The notes beneath the pieces were generated by a model, which saw only the letters and a list, made by a program, of their open reading frames with translations, was not told the origin of the DNA and did no database searches. From positions 150,168,732 through 150,232,731 of the forward strand of contig CM040117.1 in assembly GCA_022559845.1 (NCBI GenBank): a stretch of DNA of 64,000 nucleotides, read 5' to 3'. The stretch is from Amorphophallus konjac. Lineage: Eukaryota; Streptophyta; Magnoliopsida; Alismatales; Araceae. Both the position numbers and the translations under genes were made by a program. Positions 33,340 through 45,266 of the stretch are shown here, piece by piece; positions within the stretch are counted from its first letter, which is position 1; each line of letters begins with the position of its first letter.

Positions 33340-36300
33340 CCCCCAAGGCCCCGCCGAGTGAGCCCCAGGTCATAGTCTTCTCCGACCGAGACCTAGAAGG
33401 GCTGAACACCCCGCATGACGACGCCCGCGTAATCTCGGCCATAATAAACCATTGTAACGTAGATAAGATTCTAGTTGACAATGGGAGTGCCCCTGATGTA
33501 TTATCTTACGACTGTTTCCTTAAGATGGGGGAAGATCCATCCAAACTCCGCCCGGTCCGAACCCCCCTCTGCAGGTTTAATGGCCTGGCCACCTACCCCG
33601 AGGCAGCCCTAAGCCTGCTGGTTACCCTCGGCACCCCACCCAGGACCGTTACGGTCATGGTGGACTTCATAGTGATCAAGGGTATGATAGCGTATAACGC
33701 CTTCTTCGGTCGGGGAATCCTCAGCCGAATAAAGGCCGTACCGTCTACCTATTACCAAAAAATGAAGTTCCCCACCAAAAATGGGTTGGGGGAAGTGCGA
33801 GGTAACCAGGCCACGGCCAGAAGGTGCTACAATATCTCGGTGGAAGCCACAAGGCCGGACGGGAAAGATAAGGGTCCCCGGGGAGTCGAGGATAAAACTG
33901 CAACCGTCGAGCCTGGTGGCGAATTACTGACGGTTTTCCTAAACGATAACCCGACCCTAGGAGTAAGAATCGGAGCCGACCTACCGCCCAAGGAACAACA
34001 GCAATATAAGAAATTCCTTTCTGAGTACATTCGAGTCTTTGCTTGGTCCGATGATCAACTCCCCGGGATACCAGAGGAAACCATGATGCACAAGCTCAAC
34101 CTCGACCCCGCCATGAGACCCGTACAGCAACGCAGAAGGAAGCATGCACCAGAGGTGATCATCAAGGTGCAGGTCACCAAGGGACAAGAGACTGGCCTTT
34201 TTAGACCGGTCCTGTACCCGACGTGGCTAGCCAACGTCGTCCTGGTGCCAAAAGCTTCAGGCAAGTGGCGGATGTGCGTGGACTTCACCGACCTGAATAA
34301 GGCCACCCCCAAGGACTGCTATCCGTTACCAAGCATCGACCAATTAGTTGACTCTACCTCGGGCAACGAGATACTCAGTTTCCTAGATGCCTATTCGGGT
34401 TATCATCAGATCAGAATGAATCCAGAAGACGTAGAGAAGACCGCCTTCATCACAGACTACGGCATGTACTGCTACACCCGGATGCCTTTCGGGTTGAAGA
34501 ACGCTGGAGCTATGTACCAGAGGCTGGTCAATCACATGTTCGAGGAGCAACTAGGTCGGAACGTCGAGGCTTACATTGACGACATGCTCGTCAAGACCCC
34601 CAAAGCCCAAGACCACTTCACCGACCTCGCTGAAACCTTCGACACCCTCCTGAAGTACAACATGAAGCTCAATCCTGCCAAGTGCACCTTCGGAGTGAGA
34701 TCTGGGAAATTCCTGGGTTTCTTGGTCACCCAGCACGGGATTGAAGCCAACACCGACAAGGTCCAGGCCATCCTGGACATGCGCCCGCCCACCTGCGTCA
34801 AGGATGTCCAGCGCCTAACTGGGTGTGTCGCCGCTCTCAGCCGATTCATGTCTCGTATGGTCGAACGATGCTTACCCTTCTTCAAACTGTTGAGGGGACC
34901 CAAGCTGGCATCTGCCACGTTCTCATGGGATGAGGAATGCCAGCAACCGTTCGTCGAGCTCAAGGAGTTCTTAGTCTCGCCCCCGGTGCTCTCCAAGCCC
35001 GTGCCGGGCGAGGTCTTGTTGCTCTATCTCTCGGCAACGCCGTCAACTGTTAGCTTAGTCCTAGTTAGAAATGACTCGGGAATTGAGAGGCCGGTCTACT
35101 ACACCAGCAAGGTGCTCAACGAGGCTGAGAGGAGGTACCCCGCAACCGAGAAACTCGTGCTAGCGTTGGTTACCTCCGCCAAGCGCCTCCGACCCTACTT
35201 CCAGGGTCACCCCGTCACTGTGCTGACCGGCGAACCATTAAAGAAGATTCTGGCCCACCCCGAAGCCTCGGGGTGACTCGTCAAATGGGCAATAATGCTT
35301 GGGGCCTACGATATCTCGTACCGCCCGCGCTCAGCTATGAAAGGCCAAGCGCTCGCCGACTTCATCGCCGAAAGCACCATCCCGACTGAGGAGAGGTCCC
35401 CATCTGCGCCCAGGCCAACCTGGGAACTGTTCATCGACGGATCTTCCAACTCGGTCGGTAGCGGCGCAGGGATCCTTCTGAGGTCCCCCGAAGGAGTAGA
35501 GCTGTAGTACGCCTTGAAATTCAACTTCCAGGCATCCAACAACGCTTCCGAATATGAGGCCCTTATCTCGGGAGCACGCATGGCCCGACAGTTGGGGGTT
35601 GAGCGAGTCAAAATCCACACCGACTCCCAGCTGGTCGCTAGCCAAGTCAACGATGAATACGAAGTTTGAGAGGCACCAATGATCAAATACCTCCAGCTGG
35701 TCAGAGGTCTGGCCCAACAGTTCGAGGGATTCGAGGTAGTCCAAATAGCTCGGGAGGAAAACTCCCGAGCGAACGCCCTCTCTCGATTGGCCTCCTCCCT
35801 CGACCCTGAAGGTACCCGATCGGTCCTCCTTGAAGAGCTAGAGCGCCCGAGCATCGACTCGGAGCTCCTAGCCGTTGAATCGGCCCTTCCAAGCAACTGG
35901 CACTCCCCCTACCTATCTTGGCTCTGGGGCTCCCAAGAGCCCTCCGACCCTCCAGAAGCCCGCCGAATGAAGTATCAAGCCCGGCGCTTCGTCATCCTCG
36001 ACGACACTCTCTACCGAAGATCTTTCTCTGGTTCTCTCCTGAAGTGTCTCGGCCCCGACGAGGCCAGCCGAGCCATCCAAGAGACTCACGAAGGCCTGTG
36101 CGGAGCGCATTCAGGAGGAAGGTCGCTGGCCAGGATCCTACTACGGCAGGGGTACTGGTGGCCTACCCTGCAGCGCGACTGCACGGCTCACGTACAGCAG
36201 TGCGACCGGTGCCAGCGATTCGACCACTTGGTCCATCGGCCGGCCACGGAGCTCATCACCCTTACCGAGCCTTATCCCTTCGCTCGGTGGGGGATTGACA

Positions 36301-37133
36301 TTCTCAGGCCATTCCCTACGGCTCAGTCCCAGAAGAAGTTCATCATCGTCGCCATCGACTACTTCACCAAATGGATCGAGGCCGAAGCCACGGTGAGGAT
36401 CACCGAGACAGTCGTCTGGAGTTTTGTATGGAAGTTGATCATTTGTCGCTTCGGCATCCCCCAGGTGATAGTGAGCGACAACGGTCGGCAATTCGATTCT
36501 CGCTATTTCTGAGACAGATGCGCCGACCTAAACATTCGCAACCACTTCACTTCGGTCACCCACCCTCAGGCCAACGGGCTGGTCAAAAATGCCAATAAGA
36601 CTATCTTAAAAGGCATAAAGACCAGACTCGGCAAGGCCAAAGGTAGCTGGCTCGAGGAACTGCCCAGCGTACTTTGGTCACACCGAACGACTCCCAGAAC
36701 GGCAACCGGTGAAAGTCCCTTCCAGCTAGTGTATGGCACTGAGGCCGTCATTCCGTTAGAGGTTGCCAACCCGTCTCTCCGAGTCATCCGCTACTCGCCC
36801 GAGGTAAACGAGCAAAAGCTACTCGAGAACCTCGACCTAGCAGATGAACTCCGAGAGATCGCCAGCATCCGAGCCACAGAGTACCAGCGCCGCCTCACTC
36901 GATACTACAACGCCAAAGTACGAAATAGACACTTCCAACCGGGAGACTTCATCCTCAGAAAAGCCGAAGCCTCTCGACCATTAGAGGCGGTGGGCAAGCT
37001 ATCCCCTAACTGGGATGGCCCCTACCGAGTGGTCGAGACGCTCGGGAAAGGTGCGTACAGGCTAGCTACAATGGAAGGGGAACCCATCCCTCGGACATGG
37101 AACGCAGTCACACTATCGAAATTCTACTTTTGA
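33340..37133 (+). pseudogene. pol: E3 pol: protease, RT, RNase H, archaeal RNase H, integrase
   Basis: A single frame, open except for stops at 35274 (TGA), 35505 (TAG), about 35667 (TGA) and 36510 (TGA). Protease: VDNGSAPDVLS before 33525. RT: about 34090-34700 with LDAYSGYHQIRM and an intact YIDDML. Connection RNase H: to about 35270. Archaeal RNase H: about 35425-35680 (FIDGSSNS, NNASEYEAL, HTDSQ). Integrase: about 35980-37133, with HHCC region, AIDYF, SDNG; the catalytic Glu position reads LVKNA, so Glu is replaced by Lys. Ends LSKFYF. The stop context suggests C-to-T changes at CGA codons for three of the four. The polyprotein would make and insert cDNA. Confidence 0.88.
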
Positions 37134-38328
37134 AATTGTGCAAACAAGTTGGATGAAATAAAATTCTCTTCTATTCATTCAAATAATTGTTGGTACATCA
37201 GATAGGCAAAGCCATTACACTGCACGACAAAAAGCAAAAAATCCATCTAGAACCACTGCAAGAGGCCATCGCTCGGCCGACTCGGTCTTGATCCCCTCGC
37301 GTCCAGCCACTGACTTTGCCTCGCGTAGAAACTGGCTCGGATAAAAGGAGGTCGATCCAGTTAGCCCGGGTGGCCCATGACAAAGGTGATAGAGGGATTG
37401 CGTTGACGAAGACTACCTTCCACGATGAGGAAGGCTACCTTCCAAGTTGGTAGAAGCCAGGGAGAAAGAACGCCTGTGAAGGCCTCCTCTCTTCCAACCT
37501 ACCAACCCCTTGGAAGGGAACAGAGAGCAAGCAGCCTCCGAAGAGTGAAAGAAATGAAGAGCAGAAAAAGGAAAAAGAGGCTGTAAAGAAATCCAGCAGA
37601 GCTGGATGGGGAGGCAGGGGAAGGCATCACAGATGCCCCCATCCGTCCTCCATCCCGGCGCCCACCCGGAAGCCTCGCTAGAACTGATGGAGGAGGAACG
37701 GTGTGCCCCCGCACGTCGAAGTCCTCCCCAGATCCGCGCGGCGACTGTCGGACCCGTCTCGAACCCGCGCGGCGACCGTCGGACCTGCTCGACTGTTCGA
37801 AGCAGCAAGAGCTCCCCGCTTCCCATCATCGGCAGTGTCATCTTCCGAAGGATCCTCCATGCCCAGAATGCAATGGCACCGCGCAACGCAAGGAAGGGAT
37901 GAGGAAAGACTGTTTGAGAAAGTCCCAAGCGGTGAAGAGGAAGGGGCGCCCTTCGGTCCTTCTTATAGGCCAAGGGAGGCTACTTGCCTTAAATGACTCC
38001 CCCCTCGAAAACACGCCAAAGGAATTCTCCCCCGAACGGTCACCTCCAACTCCTCATTTTTCACCTTGGCAGGATACACGAAGTAGCCTGGCATTCAAAG
38101 CATCAGAAAACGGAAAGACGCCCCGTCAGGAGCCTGCCCAATCAGCATGCGAAAATCACGCAGGACGTATCGACACTTTCCAACTACTTCAGATACGCTA
38201 ACCAAATCACGGCAAGGAACGCAAGAGGCAAGTAAGTCATTTATTGCCTTATAAAAAGAAAATCTTTCCTTTTTTATAGAAAAAGACAAGAGACAAACAG
38301 AGAAAAAAGTAAAACTAGGAAAAATACA
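37134..38328 (+). other. E3 non-coding region between pol and the antisense gene
   Basis: 1.2 kb without a convincing gene. Its start resembles the sequence after pol in element H. About 37735-37794 contains two similar 30-bp GC-rich copies (GCGCGGCGAC-GTCGGACC). Open frames on both strands here overlap each other and look fortuitous. It may hold the 3' end of the antisense transcript. Confidence 0.5.
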
Positions 38329-38779
38329 TCAGGCCTCGGGCCCACTTTGAAGCTCGGGAATGGCGGGAGTGAGTGAGTCACCCTCGGCACCCTCGGTGAC
38401 GGCCGACCCAGGCACTGACCTCGCCTGTGCGAGAACTGCCCCAGTCGCGAGCCCTCCCGAGGCATCCAGAGTTGGTGACCGCGCAGGAGGAGAACCCTCT
38501 GGATCTTCCCCGCCCGACGCAGAGGAGCTAAAAGCTGACTCATCCGAGTCATATTGCTGGCCCGAGGGGAAATCAACCCCAGAGTCTTGCTCGTCGGCGT
38601 AGTCCACTGCCCGACGAAAACCTTCCTTGAACCCCTTGCGGGCGCCTCGGCGAAGTGCTATCTTATAGTAGGGAAGGGCGACTTCCTGAAGGTCGGCTCG
38701 ATAGGCCTCTGAGCCCCTGTACTGCTAGATCGCCTCCACCCCGACCTGCCCCATCCTTTCAACAAGTTCGGCCGACTTT

Positions 38780-39030
38780 CGCTCCGCCTCGGACGCTCAC
38801 TCCTCTGCCTCCGCCATTCACCTCTCCGCCTCGGTCGATTTTCACTCAGCCTCGGTCGCCCGCTCCTCGAGCTTGATCGACTTCCGCTCGGCCTCGGTCG
38901 CCCACTCCTCGGGCTCGATCGACTTCCGCGCGACCTCGGTGGCCCGCTCCTCGAGCTCGATCGACTTCCGTTCGGCCTCGGCCGCCCACTCCTCGGCCCC
39001 GACCGATCGCTTCTCCGCCTCAGCTCGGTC
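38780..39030 (-). repeat. About 42-bp coiled-coil coding repeat in the antisense gene
   Basis: Degenerate 42-bp units (14 codons, two heptads) with the protein theme ERATEAERKSIELE repeat five to six times. Heptad-sized copies would lengthen a coiled coil. Confidence 0.65.
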
Positions 39031-39599
39031 CGCCTAGGCCTCCGAACGGAGGCGCTCGGCTACTTCCGCCCGATCCAGCAGCTCGGCACGCTCCGCCTCC
39101 CAATGGCCATCCAACTCAAGATGGTGAAGGCGCACCTCCTCAAGGAGTTTGTCCTTTCTCTCGAGCGACTCCCGAGCCTTGGCCAGCTGCTCGGTCAACG
39201 CTCCAGCCTCCAGCCGGCTCGACCGCGCCAAGTCCCTCATCGCGGAGAACTCCCGTTGGAGCCCCTCGTGCGCCTCAGTGAGTCGGGCTAGCTTCCTCTG
39301 GCACCCCCGAGGGTCCAAGCGAGATTCGACCGCTCTTACTCCGTCCGAGCGTAGGTCTCCACCATTGTGGCCCCCATCTGGGCCATGATAAGGCCACCCT
39401 CCATAATGATGTCGAGGACCCCGGAAGGAGAATGGCGCCTATCTCCTCTTTTCATCCTCGCGGACACCTCACAGCAGAGCTGATATAGATTGCTCGAGAT
39501 TCCGAGCCTCTCCAAGGCCTTCGACATAGGAATCCGCTCCGTGCCGGGCGCCGCACCGGAAGGCTCAGCTCGGGTTACGCGGTCCACCGCCCTGCGCAC

Positions 39600-39895
39600 C
39601 ACGGTCGGTTGGGGTTGCGACGCCTCCGTGGGCAAACCCCCAACCTCGATCGGCGCAGCAAGCCCGGTCGCTCCGGACACCACCAGCGCTTGGGGTTGCG
39701 ACGCCTCCGTAAGCGAACCCCCAACCTCGATCGGCGCAGCAAGCCCGGTCGCACCGGACACCAATGGCGCTTGGGGTTGCGACGCCTCCGTAGGCGAACC
39801 CCCAACCTCAATCGGTGGAGCAAGCCCGGTCGCTCCGGACACCACCGGCGCTTGGGGTTGCGACGCCCTCGCAGGTGAACCCCCAACCTCAACTG
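39600..39895 (-). repeat. 81-bp tandem repeat in the antisense gene
   Basis: Copies start with TTGGGGTTGCGACGCC at 39609, 39690, 39771 and 39852, exactly 81 bp apart. Each encodes 27 residues with the theme VGGSPTEASQPQAP followed by VVSGATGLA. Confidence 0.9.
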
Positions 39896-41592
39896 TCTCG
39901 GCCCGCGCTTCGCCGCTCAAGACATCGCCGACCTCGACCGGTCCCCCGGCCTCGGCATCGGCTGCTTCGACTCCGGCCCCCGTTGTCCCCACCGAGGGGA
40001 GAGCCGACCCACCATCACCACCCTCTGAGGGGCCCCTGGTCTTCTCGGTCCCCTCTCGCCCGGTGGATGGGGGAGCCGGCCCAGTAGGGTCGGCCCCATC
40101 TTGCCCCTGAGAGGGGAGCGCCAGTGAGCTAGAGTCACCCCCGGCAGTGGTGAGAAGGCCGGCCTTCTTGGCCCGCTTCTTGGCCTTCGCGGCTTCCCGC
40201 AACCTTCCCTCCATGGGATCCTTGCGCTTTGCACCGCCCGACCGGGAAGTTCCCTCAGAAGCCGCCCCCTTGCCCTTGTCCCGGGCTTGGGAGTGACCCA
40301 CAGGAGCGTCAGGCTCATCAGCCGCCGAGTCATCTCCGAGATCGATGACCTTAGTAGCCTCCTCTAGAGGCTCCCGCCTAGTGTCTACAACAGAGAAGAA
40401 GGCATGGTCAAGAAAAGAAAGATGACCCTCACCCCCGGAGAGAAATTCGAGTGGTGATACCTGACGGTTTCAGCCGCATGAGGAGACACCGCTCGACATC
40501 CTCCGGCCTCACCAGCTCCTTGGTAGACCGGCGATTCTTCAGCAGGCGAGCGGCGTGCTCCTCCACATCTGAAGGAAACTCCTCCTAGAGGGGAGGGATG
40601 TTCGGGTGGAAGTTGGGCATCACCTCACACCTCCAAGTGTCCTCCACCGATTCCATCTTCACCCAGAAAAATTGGGTCTTCCACCCTTTATGCGAGGAAT
40701 CCTTCGCCGCTAGCGAAATGCAGCTCCTGTTCCTCCTTGCCTGGATGTAATAGAAGCCTTTCCCCGCCGAAGGGTGCGCCTTCAAGTCAAAGAAATAATG
40801 AAAAAGATCCAAGGAAGGGCTAACCCCGCACTGACGGTAGAGGATTTGAAAAGCAGAGAGAAGGAGATACGAGTTGGCCACCAACTGAATAGGCGCCAAC
40901 TTGAAAAAATTAAGGAGCTTAAGGATGAAAGGCTCGAAGGGGAGGTGAAACCCGCTCTTCCAAGCCAGAAGAAAGGAGCAGATATGGCCCGTGCGATCGT
41001 CCAGACTTGTCTCGTATGGAGCAGCAGCGACAAAACTATACTTATAAGGCAACCAAAACCGGTGCTCCAGCTTCTTCACCTCGGCTTCCCCCAGCTCGCT
41101 GCAGTTCGGGACTGGCACCCTCACCTCCAACTCATCTCCCGAGCGCTGGTCCGCCATGAGTTTCGAGGAGGAACCGGAAGAAGAGCCCTCACAAGACCTC
41201 GAAGACTCCGGGGGAGCAGGCAGCTGTCGGACCGCCTCCGCGGTTATCCTCTCCAACTCCTCAAACGCCGCCGCAAGGCTTTGCTCCTCCGCTGCGATCT
41301 CACGGCACATCAAGGAGCCCCAAAAAGTAAAGAAGCGAAGGAAAGCCAAAACCCTAGAGAGTCTGGAATGACAACCAGCGCCCAACGCCTATAAACCCTC
41401 ACGGAAGGCGGCGCGTCGTTCCGACCTCCGAGAAAAAGGGGGCCCCCTTCATTTCAAATCCGTCAGGATCATTATTACTATGGGCCCAGGTGACCACGGC
41501 ACGTGGCTACTTAACACCGTCAGATCTCCACCCACCTGAGCCACGCCTGTCCAACGCCCTCAAACATTACTCAACCGAGCCTCATTTGGCTT

Positions 41593-41609
41593 GGGAGTAG
41601 GAGGGGGAC
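41593..41609 (+). promoter_or_regulatory. Polypurine tract of E3
   Basis: GGGAGTAGGAGGGGGA is 3-4 bases before the 3' LTR at 41613. Confidence 0.75.
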
Positions 41610-41612
41610 AAG

Positions 41613-42393
41613 TGGAGAGGGGGATTTCTGCAGCCCAATGGAGCAGCCCAACTAGGCCCGGCAGGGCCCAATGAGGCCAAGCTCACCCAAGTGACAGGCC
41701 ACAAGGCCCACTTAGGGGAGAAAGCCCAATTTACAGCCCTCGAGGAAACAACCCTCCTAGGCGGCCTCAAGGCTCGGAGGGCCCGAGCATCGGTCAGGTC
41801 ACTAGAAGGTCCGCGCCCGAGCCATCCCTCCGCCCGGGAGAAGGAGGCATAAGCCGGCCTATCTGACCCATCTTTTACCGAGCTAAGCCTACCGCCCGGA
41901 TAGGGCCGGCCTCTCCGAAGCTCGGAACGGCCGACGAATACTTATCTTTGTAGCCGTTAAGAGTCTGCAACAGGCAAGAATCCGGGAAGACAGGGGACTT
42001 CTTCTTCCCCGCAAGGATAACGCTCCCACGATAAGGCAATAAAATCTCACGATGAGGACGTAACCTCTACCTGAAACCCCTCGGCTTGCAGGACTCCTGG
42101 GGACGGTGCACTATTTAAACCAGGGGTACCCTCCGGTGAAAGGTAAGCCAAAAAGGCAACCATACGCCCTAAACTCCTGAGCATGAACCGCTTCACCCCT
42201 TCAGTGGAGAGGGATCTCGCGCATAAACTAACCCCTCCCCATTATTGCTCCCGCCATAGCTCTACTGACTTAAGCATCAGAGGGTTTGCCCCAGGGACTA
42301 CCCATGGGCCCTCTGATCCATTTCCCTGTCTTGCAGTTCACAATCTGGTGATTATAAGCCCGCTCAGGAGCAGCGCGAGATTTCGCCTCTTCA
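41613..42393 (+). repeat. Element E3 3' LTR
   Basis: 781 bp, the same length as the 5' LTR and nearly identical, which suggests E3 is among the younger insertions. Ends CCTCTTCA before CTCTT. Confidence 0.92.
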
Positions 42394-42398
42394 CTCTT

Positions 42399-42680
42399 TT
42401 ATTTGTTTATCCACATAATTATCTTATATAAATAGTATTTATCCTCAAAATACGTGAATAAGCTAATTACCCTTCTAGAATATGGGCCAAACTTGATTGG
42501 CTTGGTCCATTAACCTTTTGGATTATCTTTAAATAGGCTAGGTTAATTATTTAACATAATTGGGCCTTATAATGACTTATTGATCTAATATTCTATTTAT
42601 TAATTTATTTATGTATTTATAAATTCTAGAAAATAATTAAATATTTCTAAAATAATTTATAAAAATTTTGGGGTCTTACA
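42399..42680 (-). repeat. Element A 3' LTR, fragment 3 (U3 start)
   Basis: Matches 56101-56382. On the minus strand it begins TGTAAGACCCC at 42680. A/T-rich; no gene. Confidence 0.9.
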
Positions 42681-45255
42681 CCCTCCCCCACTTAAAAGAA
42701 TTTGGTCCCCAAATTTAATATATGGATTTCGGAGAGTGCACTTACAGTTAAATAATTCTGGAAATCTTTTCCGCATGGCTGCTTCGGTTTCCCAAGTTAC
42801 TTCATATGGCCATATTTTCTTCCATTGAATCTTTACCATAGGAATAACTTTATTTCTTAGTTGACGCACTTCCCGTTCCAGAATATTTATTGGCTTTTGT
42901 TCGAACGTCATATCCTTCTGAATCTTCATATTGTCATAAGTGATAATATGGTCAGGATCATATACATACTTCTTCAGCATTGAGACGTGAAATACGTCAT
43001 GAACTCCAGCTAATTGTGGAGGTAAAGCCAGTTTGTAAGCCACTTCACGAATCCGTTCAAGAATTTCAAATGGGTCAATAAATCTCGGAGTTAGCTTTCC
43101 TTTAATGCCAAATCTTCGAATACCACGACCTGGAGAAACCCTTAAATATACATGATCTCCTACCTGAAACTCCAAGTCACGTCTTCGATTGTCAGCATAA
43201 GACTTTTGCCTATCTTGTGCCATTTTCATTCTTTCTTGAATGAGCTTGATCTTCTCTGTAGAATCCCTGATGAGATCGGGGCCTAGAAATTGCTTTTCCC
43301 CTATTTCATTCCAACATATTGGTGATCGACAGCTTTTTCCATATAAGGCTTCAAAAGGTGTCATTCGTATGCTAGCCCGATAGCTATTGTTACATGTAAA
43401 CTCTACTAGAGGCAAGTGATCATACCAACTACCTCCAAAGTTGATAGCACAAGCCCTGAGCATATCTTCTACTACCTGATTCGTTCTTTCCGTTTGACCA
43501 TCTGTTTGTGGATGAAAAGTTGTGCTGAAATTTAATCTAGTCCCTAGTGAATGTTGTAGACCCTTCCAGAATTGTGATGCGAATCGAGGATCTCTATCAG
43601 ATATAATAGTGACTGGGACACCATGTAGTTTGACAATCTCCTTTATGTATAATGCTGCTAGAATATCCACAGACCATCGACTCTTTATTGGTATGAAGTG
43701 TGCGGATTTAATCAATCGGTCTATGATTACCCATATTTCATCGTGTCCACCTCTTGTCTTAGGTAAACCGGTAATAAAGCCCATCCCTATACTCTGCCAT
43801 TTCCATTCAGCAATACTTAAGGGGTGTAATTTACCTGCGAGTCTAAAATGTTCTGATTTTACTTGTTGGCAGGTGAGACAACGGGACACGAAATTAGCTA
43901 TCTCTCTCTTCATGTTGGGCTACCAGAAATTTCTTTTGAGATCTTGATACATCTTTGTTCCTCCTGGATGAATTGTGTATTTGGAATTATGCGCTTCATC
44001 TAGGATTAGTTTCTTCATAGCCTCGTGATCTGGTACACATATTCGGCTCTTAAATAACAATCTTCCGTCATTGGAAATAGAAAAATCCGGCCTTTGTTCA
44101 ATATTGGCTTTAATTTCCAGTAATATAGGATCATCATTTTGCAGCTTGACCAGATCTTCTATCAATATAGGTTGAGCTCGGATATTAGCTATGAAACAAT
44201 CTTCTTCCTTTATGTCAATATCTAAATTCAACTGAGCAAATTGAGGAACAAGGTTAGTTACACTTATCATAAGACTTGATAGCATACCCATTGATTTTCT
44301 GCTGAGTGCATCTGCTACAACATTAGCCTTGCCAGGATGATATTGAATAGAAAAATCAAAGTCCTTGAGATATTCTAACCACCTCCTCTGCCTCATGTTA
44401 AGCTCCTTTTGAGAGAATAAATATTTCAAGCTTTTGTGGTCCGAGTAGACCGTAAACTTTTCTCCATAAAGATAATGACGCCAAATTTTCAAGGCAAAAA
44501 TAACTGCTGCCAATTCCAAATCATGTACGGGATAGTTTTCCTCATGACGTTTCAATTGTCTTGAAGAATAACAGATTACTTTTCCATTCTGCATGAGAAC
44601 GCATCCTAAGCCAATGCCAGACGCATCCGTATACACTTCGAATCCACCACCTTCCATCGGTAGTGATAGAATAGGAGTTGTGGTAAGATGTTTCTTAAGA
44701 GTTTGGAAACTCTTCTCACATTCCTCTGACCAGAAAAAAGGATTTTCTTTTCTTGTGAGTCTAGTTAAAGGAACTGCTATCTTTGAGAAGTCCTTAATGA
44801 ATCTTCTATAATAACTAGCTAGACCCAGAAAGCTTCTTACTTCTGATACAGTCGTTGGCCGGCTCTAATTTCTGACAGCTTCTACCTTAGAAGGATCCAC
44901 AGTAATACCTTCTTTTGAAATAATGTGGCCTAGGAATGAGACTTCCTCGAGCTAGAATTCACACTTATTGAGTTTGGCATAAAGCTTGTGTTCTCTAAGT
45001 GTTTGTAAAGCTATTTTCAAATGTTGTTCATGTTCCTCTTTTATCTTGGAATATATCAAGATATCATCAATGAAGACGACGATAAACTGGTCCAGATATG
45101 GCTGGAAGACATTGTTCATAAGTTGCATGAATGCTGCTGGGGCATTAGTTAACCCAAACGGCATCACTACGAATTCATAGTGGCCATAACGACTTTGAAA
45201 AGCTGATTTATAAATGTCATCTTCTTTAATTCTAAGCTGATGATAACCTGATCTG
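42657..45255 (-). pseudogene. pol: Element A pol, 3' part: RT end, RNase H, integrase, chromodomain
   Basis: From the LINE border leftward: RT with [13 protein letters not shown] and an intact FIDDILIYS (45167-45080); RNase H (about 44657-44300, VYTDASG, YPVHDLELAA, VYSDHKSL); integrase zinc region (44050-43850); core (43780-43400) with ISDRDPRFAS and TDGQTERTNQ; C-terminal domain (about 43200-42970); and a chromodomain (42900-42770, VKIQWKKIWPYEVTWETE). The first catalytic Asp of integrase is replaced (IGMGF where MDF is usual). Stops lie near 44955, 44865 and 43920. The chromodomain and the MLKKY motif place it in the Tekay/Del clade. Confidence 0.88.
42681..42697 (-). promoter_or_regulatory. 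Polypurine tract of element A
   Basis: The minus strand reads AAGTGGGGGAGGG directly before the LTR TG. It lies inside the open pol frame, which runs on into the LTR to 42657. Confidence 0.8.
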
Positions 45256-45266
45256 AGGTCTATCTT

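Larger units (their letters stand above)
38329..41385 (-). pseudogene. E3 antisense gene, plant transposon protein of Transposase_28 type, two exons
   Basis: Minus-strand gene placed opposite to gag-pol, as known for Tat-type elements. Exon 1 runs to 40461 and includes the conserved block FHLPFEPFILKLLNFFKLAP..LVANSY at about 40960-40840, like the PF04195 family (putative gypsy-type transposon protein). The first in-frame ATG reads MCREIAAEEQ; the frame is open further upstream. A 76-bp intron (40460-40385, GT...AG) joins exon 2 in frame. Exon 2 encodes a Lys-rich segment, a 27-residue tandem repeat, a coiled coil (39318-38760) and an acidic Ser-rich end near 38329. There are TAG at 40585-40587, TAA near 39336, and more stops in the coiled coil. 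Its role in the element is unknown. Confidence 0.75.
30900..42393 (+). mobile_element. Element E3: Tat-type Ty3/Gypsy element with antisense gene
   Basis: Flanked by CTCTT (30895-30899 and 42394-42398). LTRs of 781 bp each (30900-31680 and 41613-42393). Internal order: primer-binding site, gag, protease-RT-RNase H-archaeal RNase H-integrase, then 4.5 kb with a long minus-strand gene, then the polypurine tract. Full structural length, but gag and pol have stops and frameshifts. It is related to element H, with clearly similar protein sequence but different flanks. Confidence 0.92.

Noticed and set aside
37413..37973. Overlapping frames on both strands after E3 pol (37413-38201)
   Set aside because: GC-rich sequence gives open frames on both strands at once; none resembles a known protein.
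38329..41385. Captured host gene on the minus strand of E3
   Set aside because: The conserved block matches the plant gypsy-type transposon protein family, and antisense genes at this place are known in Tat-type elements.
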